A stretch of 64,000 nucleotides of DNA from the NCBI GenBank assembly GCA_022781445.1, contig JALETQ010000021.1, forward strand, positions 1 through 64,000, given 5' to 3'. This document shows positions 8,096 through 17,415 of this stretch, piece by piece. Source of the DNA: Prevotella sp. (GTDB lineage Bacteria > Bacteroidota > Bacteroidia > Bacteroidales > Bacteroidaceae). The first letter of the stretch is position 1, and each line of letters starts with the position of its first letter. The position numbers were made by a program, and so were the translations under genes. Under the pieces are notes generated by a model. That model did no database searches. It was not told the origin of the DNA and saw only the letters and a program-made list of their open reading frames with translations.

Positions 8096-11000
8096 TTACT
8101 GGACGACAATCTTGAAAGTCATCTTTTCGCCTTTGCCGGTACCTTGCAGGATATATGTTCCCGGGCCGGCATTCAGGCGATGCACTGCCGTCTGATTGTC
8201 AACGTCAAATTCGTCGACCATGACACCCGAAAGCGAGTAAACGGCAAAGCGATAACCTTCGCAATGGTTGATGTGCAGGTCGTGACCCACGGCGTATGCA
8301 CTGCGTACCACTGCTTCGGTCATATCGACAGCATTGACATGGGAAATGACAACCGACACGAGTGCTTCGGCCAATTTACCGTTGGAGTTCACCTTGACGG
8401 CAATCTCCGAAGAGCCGTTTTGCTTGGGTGTAATCAGCAGATTTCCGCCTTTCATCTCGGCCGTCAGTACGGCTTCATCCGAAACTGACTTGATGGTCTT
8501 CACGATGGCAGCCTCCATGTTGTCGGCATCGGTGGCAAGTGCCGCGAGCGGAATCTCGAAGGCATCGAGGTTGTCGCGCGACACGGCATCCGGATTCGTC
8601 ACGACGGGACCGGCATTGTCGGGATATACAGGCAATGAAGGGAACCAGTAGTTCTCAATCATAGAGTACTCTTGGAGCATTTTACCCGTGTTGTCGTAGC
8701 GACGCACGATATAGGTCGGAATGTTGAATTCTTTATACAGACTGACAAGCGATTCGTCGGTCACGGGGTCTACACGGAAACTGCAACCATAGATTTTCCA
8801 CGGTTCACCCTCGAAATCGAGGAACTTGCTGAATTCGTTCTTGTCGATATCGTATTTATAGATAGCCTTATTGCTGAACCAACTGCCATTGCCCCCGTTC
8901 CAATAGAGCACATTGTGTTGTTTGCCGGCACAAAAACCATCGGGTGTCCAGGCATACCAACTGTTGGCAGGACCATAGAGTCCTTCGGGCACATGTACGA
9001 TGGCGGTATCGAGTGAAACCGGGTTCACTTTCAGCATGAAGCGGGCAGCCACGCCGTTACCGCTTTTCTCACTCACACTGCACCAGAGGTTTCCGTCTTT
9101 CGAGAGAACGACCGAACCGAATCCCCAGTTAAACGTCTGGCTGACACCGGGCAATGTTCCTGTAGCCCATTCATCGGAGAGCTTGATGGTGTTCGTCACA
9201 CTATCGGTTGTCGGATCGATGACAAGCAGTCCGTTTTTCTGATGCACGGCAAACACACGGTCGTTCACGCGCACCATGTTGCCTATCTGTCCCATATAGA
9301 GCTGACCATAGGGTGAATCCTCGCCGTTGGCAGTGCCCACGATTGGTTTTCCCACTTCCATCTTGTCGATGTCGTAGGTATAAATACCGTTGGAGGTACC
9401 TATATAGGCTTTGTGTTCATCCACACCGAGGAAGCCGCGACCATCGGCAATCGACTGTCCCTGTTCGTTGAGGGCTATAAAAGGAATCTGCTTGAGAATC
9501 TTCATGGTCTTGGCATCGAGTACCGTCAGACGTGCGCCTTCCACCGTTGCTCCCGGGTCTTTTTCCTGTTTGCTCATCACATAGAATCTGTCGCCATAGA
9601 TAGTGCCGTATTGTGCGGTACATCCCAGCTGCCTGCCCGGATTCTCTTTCTGCACGACGCGATATATCCACTCTCCCTCGTCGGTGAGGAAGTTGATGGT
9701 GCTGTTCTGATGGCCGTACCAGTCTTCGTTGACAATGAATGTACCCTTCGTGTAGTCCACGTCGGGTTCGGGCTCCTCGACTCCCACCACCCTCTGGCAG
9801 GCACCGGCATGGGTCGGCTTTGTATAGTCAATGACATTGCCAAGAATGTCCTTCTCGGGCAAGGTGATGTTTTCGTAAGCGATGTTGGACGGAACAAGTC
9901 CGTAGGCTTTACCTTCTTTCAGCACGAAGTATTCGCCCGTCTTTTCGTCAACGGAAACCGGTACTTCCTGTTCATTACCCTGCGGATTGGTTTCGTCGAA
10001 AGTCACGGCTGTAACCGTCTCGCCTTCTTTCTTTGAGGCAAATCCTCTGAACACGGTATTCTTCATTTCTACCGTACAGTTTTCCTTCACGAGCATGGCG
10101 GGCAGTTCGGTACTGTTGAATACATCGGGCATGTTGGCATCTATCACGCAGTTGTAGAAAGAAACCTTTGTCTGTCCGTTTTCAGCCTCGCCACCCAGGC
10201 CAAAGATTCGTCCGTGACGTTCTTTGCTGTCGGAATGCATGCGAGAGATGCCCGTAAAGGTACATGAAACGAAATTGAAGCTGTTTTTCTTGTTTTTATA
10301 AGACTTCAACATGATGCAGGGGCGATCCAACGACGAGGTTTTCGTATTGGTTTGCGTACCAAACTTATCAAAGCGACATGCTTTGTAGGTAATGTTGGCA
10401 TTGGCAGATGAAGAGGTGATGCTGTGGAGCGAGTTGTTGTCAAGGTATCCATCTTTCAAGTTGGTAAACAGACAGTTTTCAAAGACCACGTTGCCTATGC
10501 CGGTAGAGACGGGCTTCAACAGGTTGAAGACCACATCGCGAATAATGGTGATTTGCTCTCCCGGTCCGCCAAAAGTGGGAGGTTGTGTTTCGCTGGCAGT
10601 TTCAATGACGACACCGTTTCCGTTAAATTCCACCCATGTGTTCTTCTTGCCGATGACCAGAGCCATTCCGGTGAGCATTCGGATAGTCTTGCCACGCAGG
10701 GTCTCGTCTATGGTGATGATGTTATACTTGGCCGGGTCGAGCGCACGAACGGCCTTCGCTATTCCCCCTTCGCCATTGTATTCGGTGGTCGTGACGGTGA
10801 TATGATTCTTCTCCATCTCTTCGGGATTGAGACGCGGAGCAACTGCATGCACAGGTTTGACATTGGCCGACGGAGCTTCCACGTAGGTCGGTTCACCTTC
10901 CATTGTGGCACTGTACCACATGGTCATATCGGTACAATAGCTCCAACCGTCCACGCAACCATCGTTGAGGGTGCGAGAAGTCATACCTACCGATGAATAA

Positions 11001-11728
11001 GAGTAGGTACCCGAATGGTCGGGAGATGTCCAGTAGCTCCAATAGCCTTTATACCATCCTGCCTGCCAACGGTATGCGAGCAAGTCATCAGCACCGTCGA
11101 CCTGCCAGTAGTCGTAGTCGTAGGCCGAATAGCCATAATGAGGATGATCAAGGGGGTGTTGCAGGATACCGCTCGCAGCCGACGCGGCGATGGCTGCCGT
11201 TGCCAGTGAAGGCGTTGCATCTCCCGGACAGGCTGTCTGTCCCAAAGTGGTGTTGGGGGCGTAATAACCGAAAGAGATAAGATTGTCCGATCGGGCAGCG
11301 TCGAAGTCGAAAGCAAGATTTCCGGCCACGGACACCCCAATGTCCAATCCCACTCCGGCCACCGTGCTGCCGAAGTTGGTATTTTGGGTGAAAAGCAACA
11401 ATCTGGGGTCGGCAGCAGCCACTGCTCTGAACATGTCTTCACCCGTGACGGTCGTTCCTTTCGCCCAACGATAGCCCCACACAAGGGCATCGGCTCCTTT
11501 GCCGTCGTTGAACTTGATGACGAGCGCAGCCTTGTTGCTGCACGTGTCGTTGCCCACCCAATAGCGGATGGCATCGAAATCGATCGCAGCCGCGGCAACG
11601 GATCGTTGCCTCAATGTTTTCTTCACATGGCCGGGAGCCTGTCGCGGCACTCCTTGGACCATGAAACTCTGCGCCATAGACATCATGCTGTATGCCAGCG
11701 CAACTACGAACAGAATCTGTTTTTTCAT
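8096..11728 (-). CDS. Large secreted multidomain protein of the cobalamin locus, with a type IX-like sorting tail
   Basis: The 1210-residue protein has a signal peptide (about 1-19) and then an N-terminal domain I cannot name, rich in aromatics (YWVGNDT, WGYRWAKG, GEDMFRAVAAADPR). A region of about 320-570 resembles a right-handed beta-helix. Residues about 680-1040 look like a BtuG/DUF5074-type beta-propeller (FIVNEDWYGHQNSTINFL). The end (FAVYSLSGVMVDEF to FKIVVQ) fits a type IX secretion sorting domain. It follows the riboswitch-controlled btuB genes in the same direction after a 493-bp gap. The propeller suggests capture of cobalamin or a related corrinoid at the cell surface, which is inference. 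Confidence 0.75.
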   Translation of the reverse strand: MKKQILFVVALAYSMMSMAQSFMVQGVPRQAPGHVKKTLRQRSVAAAAIDFDAIRYWVGNDTCSNKAALVIKFNDGKGADALVWGYRWAKGTTVTGEDMFRAVAAADPRLLLFTQNTNFGSTVAGVGLDIGVSVAGNLAFDFDAARSDNLISFGYYAPNTTLGQTACPGDATPSLATAAIAASAASGILQHPLDHPHYGYSAYDYDYWQVDGADDLLAYRWQAGWYKGYWSYWTSPDHSGTYSYSSVGMTSRTLNDGCVDGWSYCTDMTMWYSATMEGEPTYVEAPSANVKPVHAVAPRLNPEEMEKNHITVTTTEYNGEGGIAKAVRALDPAKYNIITIDETLRGKTIRMLTGMALVIGKKNTWVEFNGNGVVIETASETQPPTFGGPGEQITIIRDVVFNLLKPVSTGIGNVVFENCLFTNLKDGYLDNNSLHSITSSSANANITYKACRFDKFGTQTNTKTSSLDRPCIMLKSYKNKKNSFNFVSCTFTGISRMHSDSKERHGRIFGLGGEAENGQTKVSFYNCVIDANMPDVFNSTELPAMLVKENCTVEMKNTVFRGFASKKEGETVTAVTFDETNPQGNEQEVPVSVDEKTGEYFVLKEGKAYGLVPSNIAYENITLPEKDILGNVIDYTKPTHAGACQRVVGVEEPEPDVDYTKGTFIVNEDWYGHQNSTINFLTDEGEWIYRVVQKENPGRQLGCTAQYGTIYGDRFYVMSKQEKDPGATVEGARLTVLDAKTMKILKQIPFIALNEQGQSIADGRGFLGVDEHKAYIGTSNGIYTYDIDKMEVGKPIVGTANGEDSPYGQLYMGQIGNMVRVNDRVFAVHQKNGLLVIDPTTDSVTNTIKLSDEWATGTLPGVSQTFNWGFGSVVLSKDGNLWCSVSEKSGNGVAARFMLKVNPVSLDTAIVHVPEGLYGPANSWYAWTPDGFCAGKQHNVLYWNGGNGSWFSNKAIYKYDIDKNEFSKFLDFEGEPWKIYGCSFRVDPVTDESLVSLYKEFNIPTYIVRRYDNTGKMLQEYSMIENYWFPSLPVYPDNAGPVVTNPDAVSRDNLDAFEIPLAALATDADNMEAAIVKTIKSVSDEAVLTAEMKGGNLLITPKQNGSSEIAVKVNSNGKLAEALVSVVISHVNAVDMTEAVVRSAYAVGHDLHINHCEGYRFAVYSLSGVMVDEFDVDNQTAVHRLNAGPGTYILQGTGKGEKMTFKIVVQ

Positions 11729-12221
11729 AAGGTTTGGTTTTAAGTTGTTGATATGTTAGATATTTTATCCGTCTTCCCGCCGCTCTCACTTGCCGGGAGC
11801 AGTCGGAAGAAGGGGTGATTCGCGTACTTGTTCAAACCTGTTCTCCGGAATTGACCGCAAGAAGGTTCAACCGTGTCTTTGACAACCTTTGGACTTGTAC
11901 CCGACAACCTTTGGACTCGTGGGGCACAACCTTTGGACTTGTGGGCAACAACCTTTGGACTTCTCAAGACCATCTTCCATATTTACCACAAGTAACTATT
12001 GTTCAGTCGTTTGGCACTTCATTCTCCAAGAGTTCATCGGACTTGATTTTATCCTCACCCTTTCGGATGCTGCACGCATGGTGTCCGTCGTTATCCATCT
12101 GCCGACGACCGTTGTTGCCATCCCTTGACATTCAGCATCATTCCGCTGTCCGGGTAACATTTTCCCCACTCCGGCCACTGTCATCGTCATTTATCAATCG
12201 ATAGTCGGGAGGCACTGCCGA
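11729..12221. other. Intergenic stretch with four 22-bp tandem repeats
   Basis: No gene is convincing in these 493 bases between two co-directional genes of the cobalamin locus. The minus-strand open frame at 11740-11973 reads through the tandem repeat, but the 22-bp period is not a multiple of three. The repeat is listed separately. I see no second cobalamin aptamer here. Confidence 0.6.
11883..11961. repeat. Four direct repeats with an exact 22-bp period
   Basis: The 13-mer CAACCTTTGGACT occurs at 11883, 11905, 11927 and 11949, exactly 22 bp apart, with a diverged linker (mostly TGTGGGGCA-like) between copies. A 22-bp period is about two helical turns, which puts every copy on the same face of DNA, as in an operator array. 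It lies about 155 bp upstream of the 1210-residue protein gene. A simple minisatellite is the alternative. Confidence 0.75.
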
Positions 12222-13418
12222 TCATTGTTCGGTTTTCAGGTTGAGGTCGGTGGCTCTGAGCACTTCGGTCGAGGTTTCGCCAATCCAACCGCAATCCTGG
12301 TTCACACCGGTATAGACCCTGATGAAATCCACACCGGGCAGATACACCCTGTTGCCTTCGGCATCGACCGCCCAATCGATGTCGAAACTGTTGAGGTCGA
12401 TGAAACGGTTGGGGTGGTTATCCACATACCCCCAATCGTAGGCATAGAGAACAAAGTAACTGCCAATTCCGCTCTCGTCGATGCCGTTCTTGGGCAGCAG
12501 CGTTCCGTTGAAGGTCAGCTGATCATCCTTGAGCCATTTGGGATAGTAGTCCTGCACATGATACATGTTCTTCGCCATAAAGCCGCTTTTGCCCCGATTG
12601 TCGGTCCACCGTATATATTCGGTATCGGTGATCATCGGCGAGAAGCCGGGAACGGGTTGGTGATCATCAGAAGGGCGGTGATAGGTAATGCTGTACCCCC
12701 TTGCCGTCGACGGTTTGTGATATTCGCTTCCGGCCAGTTCATACCAAGGATCGTCAGGCAATCCGTTCACATTGACATCAAGCGACACCATGACGATACC
12801 CGGTTCGGCACTGCCACCCTTCTTCTCCTTGTATGCCGGAATATCCGAATAGAAACTGTTGCCTTTGATATAGAAATCATAAGTGCCGGGGCGATTCATC
12901 ACCGTGTGGTCGAAGCCAAAGGTAACATAACCGCCATAGCCGCCCAAGCTGACCATCACATCATTGGTGAGCGACTCCTCCACTTTCTTGATCATATCTG
13001 CCTCGGTGTCGCCCTCTTCATAGACCGGCAGCTCGTTGACAAACTGTCCCGGCGCAGGCCGATACTCGTAGACTTTTGCGGTGTAGGGACTATATTCCAC
13101 CTCTTCGTGCATCACGATGACAGGGAAGCGATGAACGAAGGTCATGCCTTCATCGTCCATTTCAAAGCGCAAGCTGTAGGTTTTCTCCTCAGCCGAAAGA
13201 AAGATGTAGGTTCTGTCTGTGGAAACCAAACTGTCTGTGCCATCTTCACGGGTGATGTACCAACGATAATTATCGCCGGTGTAGGCAGTAGAGAGTCTCA
13301 GTTTTTTCATGCGGGGCAGGTAGTAATAGTCATTGATGCCCGAACTGACGATTTCGGTTTCACGGTTGCACGAAAACAAGGTGATGAGCAGGATGGCTGG
13401 CAAAACGTACTTTTTCAT
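12222..13418 (-). CDS. Surface lipoprotein of the cobalamin operon
   Basis: The 398-residue protein starts MKKYVLPAILLITLFSC, a lipoprotein signal. An N-terminal PKD-like beta domain (about 30-120) with a YRWYITREDGTDSLVST segment follows. The C-terminal two-thirds form a domain with conserved acidic and aromatic stretches (DVNVNGLPDDPWYELAG, YAYDWGYVDN, FDIDWAVDAEGN) that suggest metal or ligand binding. Such proteins occur in Bacteroidetes btu loci, and BtuH is a possible counterpart, but I cannot confirm it. The ATG overlaps the upstream stop (ATGA), so translation is probably coupled. An upstream in-frame extension to 13760 lies inside the btuG-like gene and is rejected. Confidence 0.75.
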   Translation of the reverse strand: MKKYVLPAILLITLFSCNRETEIVSSGINDYYYLPRMKKLRLSTAYTGDNYRWYITREDGTDSLVSTDRTYIFLSAEEKTYSLRFEMDDEGMTFVHRFPVIVMHEEVEYSPYTAKVYEYRPAPGQFVNELPVYEEGDTEADMIKKVEESLTNDVMVSLGGYGGYVTFGFDHTVMNRPGTYDFYIKGNSFYSDIPAYKEKKGGSAEPGIVMVSLDVNVNGLPDDPWYELAGSEYHKPSTARGYSITYHRPSDDHQPVPGFSPMITDTEYIRWTDNRGKSGFMAKNMYHVQDYYPKWLKDDQLTFNGTLLPKNGIDESGIGSYFVLYAYDWGYVDNHPNRFIDLNSFDIDWAVDAEGNRVYLPGVDFIRVYTGVNQDCGWIGETSTEVLRATDLNLKTEQ

Positions 13419-14581
13419 TTCTTCTTTTGGCTTTTGGTCAGGAAACACATGTGTGCCGGGATGTCGCCCGTCCGCACCTTCCACTTTCTTACTCCGTCGC
13501 GGGTGTAGCAATACAGCGTGCCGCTCGAAACATAATTCTTGGCATCGGTCACGAAGATGTCGCCCGTTTCGGGATGAACGGCAATGCCGTAAGGAATGGT
13601 GATGTCGCCATCGGTTCCGTCCTTGATGAACGAATCGCTCACCTTTCGTTTGGTTTTGATGTCGATGATGCCGTATGTGATGGTATTGCGTTGCGTGAAA
13701 TTGTTCCACTCGGTACTGTAATAATAGAGCGAGTCGCCTTGAATGAAGAGGTTGGAACATGGAATACCGAGCGTGTCGGTCACAACCATTTCCACCGAGT
13801 TTTTCTTTCTTTCCAACACATAGAGATTGGAAGGGATGTTCTCGTAGTTACCACGTGAGGTGACCCACAGTCGCCCGTAACGGTCGGCTCTGATACGATG
13901 AAGGTTGATGCCCACGGGTATCTTGCGTACCTGCCTGAATCCTTCGAGTTCGATCATCGACACGGTATTGTCGTAGTTGGGAGCCATATAGCCTCCCGAA
14001 TTGGCGACAAAGAGATACTCGCCCAGCACTTCGAGTTCGTCGGGCTGATAACCTACGGTCACCTTTCCCTCCACCTGAAGCGAAAGCGTGTCGACCTTGT
14101 AAACTGCCCCTTTGACGGCATCGGGATTGTAGAGCTGCACGGGGCCGACGTATGCCGACACATATGCCTTGCCGCGATAGAAACGTATGTAACGGCAGTT
14201 GGGTATCTCTATCTGTCCGATGCGTACACCGGTACGGGCATTGAGCACCTCAACCTTGTTGGAACAGTTGACCACCACATAGAGCCTCGACCCGTAAATC
14301 CTAATGTCATTGCCTACGTCGCCCAGTTCCTTGACCACATGGGGATTCTTTTCGGCATAGAGGTTGCGGGCATACCACCCGTTCTCGAAGTCAAGATAAT
14401 CGAGTGTACACTTATTCGACCCCATGTTGCCCTCATTGACCAGATACATCCCCTTGACATCCGATTCGGGACGGTAGGACTCATTGACGAGTTCGTACTC
14501 GGTAGGCACAACCACTTCGACCTCCCTGCAGCCGCCAAGGAGTACAAGTACGGACATGAGCGGAAAAAGTCTTTTCATCAT
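13415..14581 (-). CDS. btuG: BtuG-like beta-propeller lipoprotein
   Basis: This 388-residue protein has a lipobox (LVLLGGC) and a YncE/DUF5074-like seven-bladed propeller pattern (GMYLVNEGNMGSNKCTLDYL, then repeated blades such as RLYVVVNCSNKVEVLNARTG and YLFVANSGGYMAPNYDNTVSMIEL). In Bacteroides, BtuG proteins are surface-exposed cobalamin binders that cap BtuB. Position supports the same role here: the start codon overlaps the btuB stop (ATGA), so it is the second gene after a cobalamin riboswitch. The symbol rests on domain and context, not on a sequence search. Confidence 0.8.
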   Translation of the reverse strand: MMKRLFPLMSVLVLLGGCREVEVVVPTEYELVNESYRPESDVKGMYLVNEGNMGSNKCTLDYLDFENGWYARNLYAEKNPHVVKELGDVGNDIRIYGSRLYVVVNCSNKVEVLNARTGVRIGQIEIPNCRYIRFYRGKAYVSAYVGPVQLYNPDAVKGAVYKVDTLSLQVEGKVTVGYQPDELEVLGEYLFVANSGGYMAPNYDNTVSMIELEGFRQVRKIPVGINLHRIRADRYGRLWVTSRGNYENIPSNLYVLERKKNSVEMVVTDTLGIPCSNLFIQGDSLYYYSTEWNNFTQRNTITYGIIDIKTKRKVSDSFIKDGTDGDITIPYGIAVHPETGDIFVTDAKNYVSSGTLYCYTRDGVRKWKVRTGDIPAHMCFLTKSQKKK

Positions 14582-16590
14582 AGTTCGATTCTTAAGGTGA
14601 AACGACAGTTGCGCTTGGGCATCGGATAATTGAGAATCACGTCATAATCCTGACTGAAAAGGTTGTTGACTTCCATCATTGCCCTACAGCCGATGCCGCC
14701 GAAAGTGAAATCATAGAGCAACGAAATATCACTCGTATACCAAGGCTGCACATGATTATAGATGATGTTTTCCTGCTGATTGTATCTTTCACCCGTATAG
14801 ATGAAGCTGTAGTCCAATCCCCACTGCCGGTATTGCACCTGCACGATTGCCGATCCGCTGTGCCAGGGGATGTAAGGTATCTGATGACGATAGTAGTTGT
14901 CGGCAGGACTTGTCACATCGATCGCTTCCTGATAGGTGTACTGCAACTTGCCCGTGACAGCAAGGTTTCGGTTAGGTTTGAAAGTGACCCGGGCAATGCC
15001 TTCAATACCCTTGATGTCTACCTTGCCGAGGTTGAGCATCGTCCATCTGAACTGCGCTCCCTTGGGATAGGCAACAATCTTGTCGGTCACTTTGTTGATG
15101 TAGGCATCTACCTGAAAACCGACATCCCAAGTACCCCGAGCCTTGTCCTGACGGTTGTAGGCAACACCTATGTTATATTGGGTGGTATATTCGGGAGTGA
15201 GCTTGGAATTGCCCATTTCGGCATAATACAAGTCGTTGAATGTGGGCATGCGAAAGCTCTTCTTGAAGAAAGCCCTGAAAGTAAGGTCAGTCCGCCTAAA
15301 AGGTCGATAAGACAAATAAACGGCAGGTGTCCACTCGGTTTTGTCGGCAGGCGATTCGGCCTTCTTTGTTTCGTCGTCAATATGGGTAAGCACCACACTC
15401 GCCTGCATCTTCAAAGGACCGAGAGCGTAGTCGGTGGCAAGCGAAACCATGTGGGAGTAGCGACGCGGATATACAAAGCCATACATCTCGGCATCCATTT
15501 TGTTCCACTGAAAGTCGTATGCAAAGTTCACATCCCAGTTGTGGCGGAGAGTAAAAAGATTGGAAGTCGAAAGGTAAAGTTCCTGCTGACGGTACACATT
15601 GTCAATCATCAGTACAGTCGTGTCCTTGTTGACGTATTTCGTGAGATAATACGAATACTTGCCCAATGCCCTCATGCGATAATTCTTGGAGATCTGCTTG
15701 GTAAACATACCCTGCACGAAGGAGTTGTTGTCGTCGATGCGCTCTCCCCGGCGCCACACATTATTGACAATCGCTCCGGGCACACCGCGTCCCGAAGTAT
15801 AGTTATAGGCCTTGAGTGACCAACGCAGATTGTCGGCCATGCCGTTCAGGGCAGCCTCCAGACGAGTGGCTCTGATGTCGCCGTTGTGCCTCACGGCCGT
15901 GGTGTCATAGACGATCTCGCCCGTCTTGACGGCACGCCTCTGATACCTGAACTTGTACTTACCGCTGCTGCTCAACCATTCGGCATTGAAGGTGGCCGAC
16001 ACGTTGTCGCTCAACTTGAGGTCTATCATGGCAGAAGGATTGACCAAATCGAACGAACCGGTACGCACGTTGGCTTTGAGCCGGTAGCTCTGACCGGGAT
16101 TGAAATGGGGACGGCGTGTCCACAGATAAATGGAGCCGGCACTGTTGAAGTCCTTGGCAGCCTGGAAAATTTCGCTTTTCTGTCCATTGAACAAGGAGAT
16201 GGACTCGATGTTGTCGAGCGAATACATCCCCAAATCCACCTGTCCGTTCTGGGCATTGGAAAGCTGCACCCCATCATAATAAACACCGACATGGTGGGAA
16301 CCCATCGAACGGATGTTCACTGTTTTGATTCCTCCCACTCCGCCGTAATCCTTTAGTTGGACACCGGCGAAAAATCGGAGAGCATCAGCGACCGAATGAC
16401 TGTTGAGGCGTTGCAGTTCTTCGCCCTTAAGTTTCTGGGAAGAAATGACTTCCTTAAACGATTTAGACTCTATCACCACTTCTTCGATATGATGAATGCT
16501 GTCAGTAAAAGATTGCGCCGAGGCTTCCATACCAACTGGAAGGAAGCCGACAAAAAGTACAAGGGTGATCCCCTGAAATACTTTGTTCAT
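14578..16590 (-). CDS. btuB: TonB-dependent cobalamin receptor BtuB
   Basis: The protein of about 671 residues has a signal peptide, a TonB box-like stretch (IEEVVIES), a plug domain (LNSHSVADALRFFAGVQLKDYGGVGGIKTVNIRSMG) and a 22-strand barrel ending in an aromatic-type terminus (RFTLRIEL). It moves cobalamin across the outer membrane using TonB energy. The cobalamin riboswitch directly upstream and the BtuG-like gene downstream fix the substrate. I chose the ATG at 16590 (MNKVFQGITLVLF). The open frame to 16653 runs back into the riboswitch expression platform. Confidence 0.9.
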   Translation of the reverse strand: MNKVFQGITLVLFVGFLPVGMEASAQSFTDSIHHIEEVVIESKSFKEVISSQKLKGEELQRLNSHSVADALRFFAGVQLKDYGGVGGIKTVNIRSMGSHHVGVYYDGVQLSNAQNGQVDLGMYSLDNIESISLFNGQKSEIFQAAKDFNSAGSIYLWTRRPHFNPGQSYRLKANVRTGSFDLVNPSAMIDLKLSDNVSATFNAEWLSSSGKYKFRYQRRAVKTGEIVYDTTAVRHNGDIRATRLEAALNGMADNLRWSLKAYNYTSGRGVPGAIVNNVWRRGERIDDNNSFVQGMFTKQISKNYRMRALGKYSYYLTKYVNKDTTVLMIDNVYRQQELYLSTSNLFTLRHNWDVNFAYDFQWNKMDAEMYGFVYPRRYSHMVSLATDYALGPLKMQASVVLTHIDDETKKAESPADKTEWTPAVYLSYRPFRRTDLTFRAFFKKSFRMPTFNDLYYAEMGNSKLTPEYTTQYNIGVAYNRQDKARGTWDVGFQVDAYINKVTDKIVAYPKGAQFRWTMLNLGKVDIKGIEGIARVTFKPNRNLAVTGKLQYTYQEAIDVTSPADNYYRHQIPYIPWHSGSAIVQVQYRQWGLDYSFIYTGERYNQQENIIYNHVQPWYTSDISLLYDFTFGGIGCRAMMEVNNLFSQDYDVILNYPMPKRNCRFTLRIEL

Positions 16591-16625
16591 TTCATTGATT
16601 AGGTTTAATACGACATGAAACGCCA

Positions 16626-16641
16626 CCGCACGGATGTGCGG
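16626..16641 (-). terminator. Hairpin in the riboswitch expression platform
   Basis: CCGCAC and GTGCGG make a 6-bp GC-rich stem with a 4-nt loop between the aptamer and the btuB start. The T-run behind it is weak (GTTTC), so this may act on translation or as an attenuator rather than as a strong terminator. Confidence 0.4.
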
Positions 16642-16699
16642 CACGGTTACCATTCTACGCGTAAATTCATTTGTAGTGAATCAAATGTTTCCTTCTTTG

Positions 16700-16875
16700 C
16701 CTAACCCCGGAGGCATTTATAAGGAAGCAATGGCAGGTATTCTGACTTATGGTCAAGGGAGTGAACGTCTTCCCAAAAACATCAGTGACGTAATGTTCAC
16801 TCGTGAAACCACTTACAGCAGCGGGACTGTTCGGGATTTACACCCGATTCCCTTTTGATCGCCTTTCAGCGAACC
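16700..16875 (-). promoter_or_regulatory. Cobalamin riboswitch controlling the btu operon
   Basis: On the minus strand the leader carries the cobalamin aptamer core: GGGAATCGGGTGTAAATCC, then GTCCCGCTGCTGTAA, and the B12 box AGTCAGAATACCTGCC at 16732-16747. Cobalamin binding normally lowers expression of the genes behind it. It lies about 110 nt upstream of btuB. The outer limits are approximate because the P1 and peripheral stems were judged by eye. Confidence 0.92.
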
Positions 16876-16885
16876 GATTGCGTGG

Positions 16886-16893
16886 CAAAGTTA
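16886..16893 (-). promoter_or_regulatory. -7 promoter box for the riboswitch-btuB transcript
   Basis: TAACTTTG on the minus strand lies just upstream of the aptamer and would start the transcript near 16880. The surrounding 21 nt (16884-16904) equal the ptb promoter block at 7958-7978. The bases from here to 17115 show no gene. Confidence 0.65.
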
Positions 16894-17115
16894 CAAGTTT
16901 TATACGAACTACAGACACATCTGTTCAAAAACTTTTTCCTCTTCGTCCAAAGGTGTGTTGATTTCGAGTGCATCCGGATTCTCGGAAGAATTGTTATCCT
17001 TCGACACATCTCTTGTCAATACACGGAGAGAAAATAAAAGCATGGAATGTTGCAAATATGGTTCTCAAAGACTGAATTTGCAGCATTGTATCAATCAAAT
17101 AATATCTCAATTGAC

Positions 17116-17415
17116 ATGGAGAAGGAAAAAGTTTATCGACTTCCTTTACGAAAAGTCTATCCGGCTATCTTGAACAAGGCACTCAGAAAAGGAAGAAGCG
17201 AGGAGGAGTTCCTGCAAATGATACACTGGCTCACCGGATATACCAAAGAGGAAATCGAACATTCGTTGGAACGTGATGTGGATTATAAAACGTTCTTTGA
17301 GAAAGCACCGGCATGGAATCCTGCCGGCCAATTCACCAAAGGTGTGGTATATGGCATCAGAGGCGAAAACATAGAAGACCCCATTGTCAGGAAAACGAGG
17401 CATCTGGAAAAATAA
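17116..17415 (+). CDS. DUF2200-like protein with a disrupted 3' end
   Basis: The readable product of about 99 residues fits the DUF2200 family (KVYRLPLRKVYPAILNKALRK, then a WLTGYTKEEIEHSLERDVDYKTFFEKAP core and FTKGVVYGIRGENIEDP). DUF2200 proteins usually continue with a K-L-x-ELxKG-x-x-MEKIL helix. Here the frame stops at 17415, but the expected continuation is visible in two other frames: INDGLTKIE from 17412, then KMEKILDPNRSQ from 17438. This looks like two single-base losses in A-rich runs, or sequencing error. I chose the ATG at 17116; the longer start at 17047 adds an unlike stretch. Function of the family is unknown to me. Confidence 0.65.
   Translation: MEKEKVYRLPLRKVYPAILNKALRKGRSEEEFLQMIHWLTGYTKEEIEHSLERDVDYKTFFEKAPAWNPAGQFTKGVVYGIRGENIEDPIVRKTRHLEK

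Noticed and set aside
11740..11973. Minus-strand frame that would encode a small repeat protein over the tandem repeats
   Set aside because: The 22-bp period is not a multiple of three, so the repeats fall in different frames; the conservation is at DNA level.
12222..13760. Longer start for the third btu-locus gene
   Set aside because: The added 114 residues are His/Arg-rich and lie inside the btuG-like gene; the lipoprotein start at 13418 with ATGA overlap is far better.
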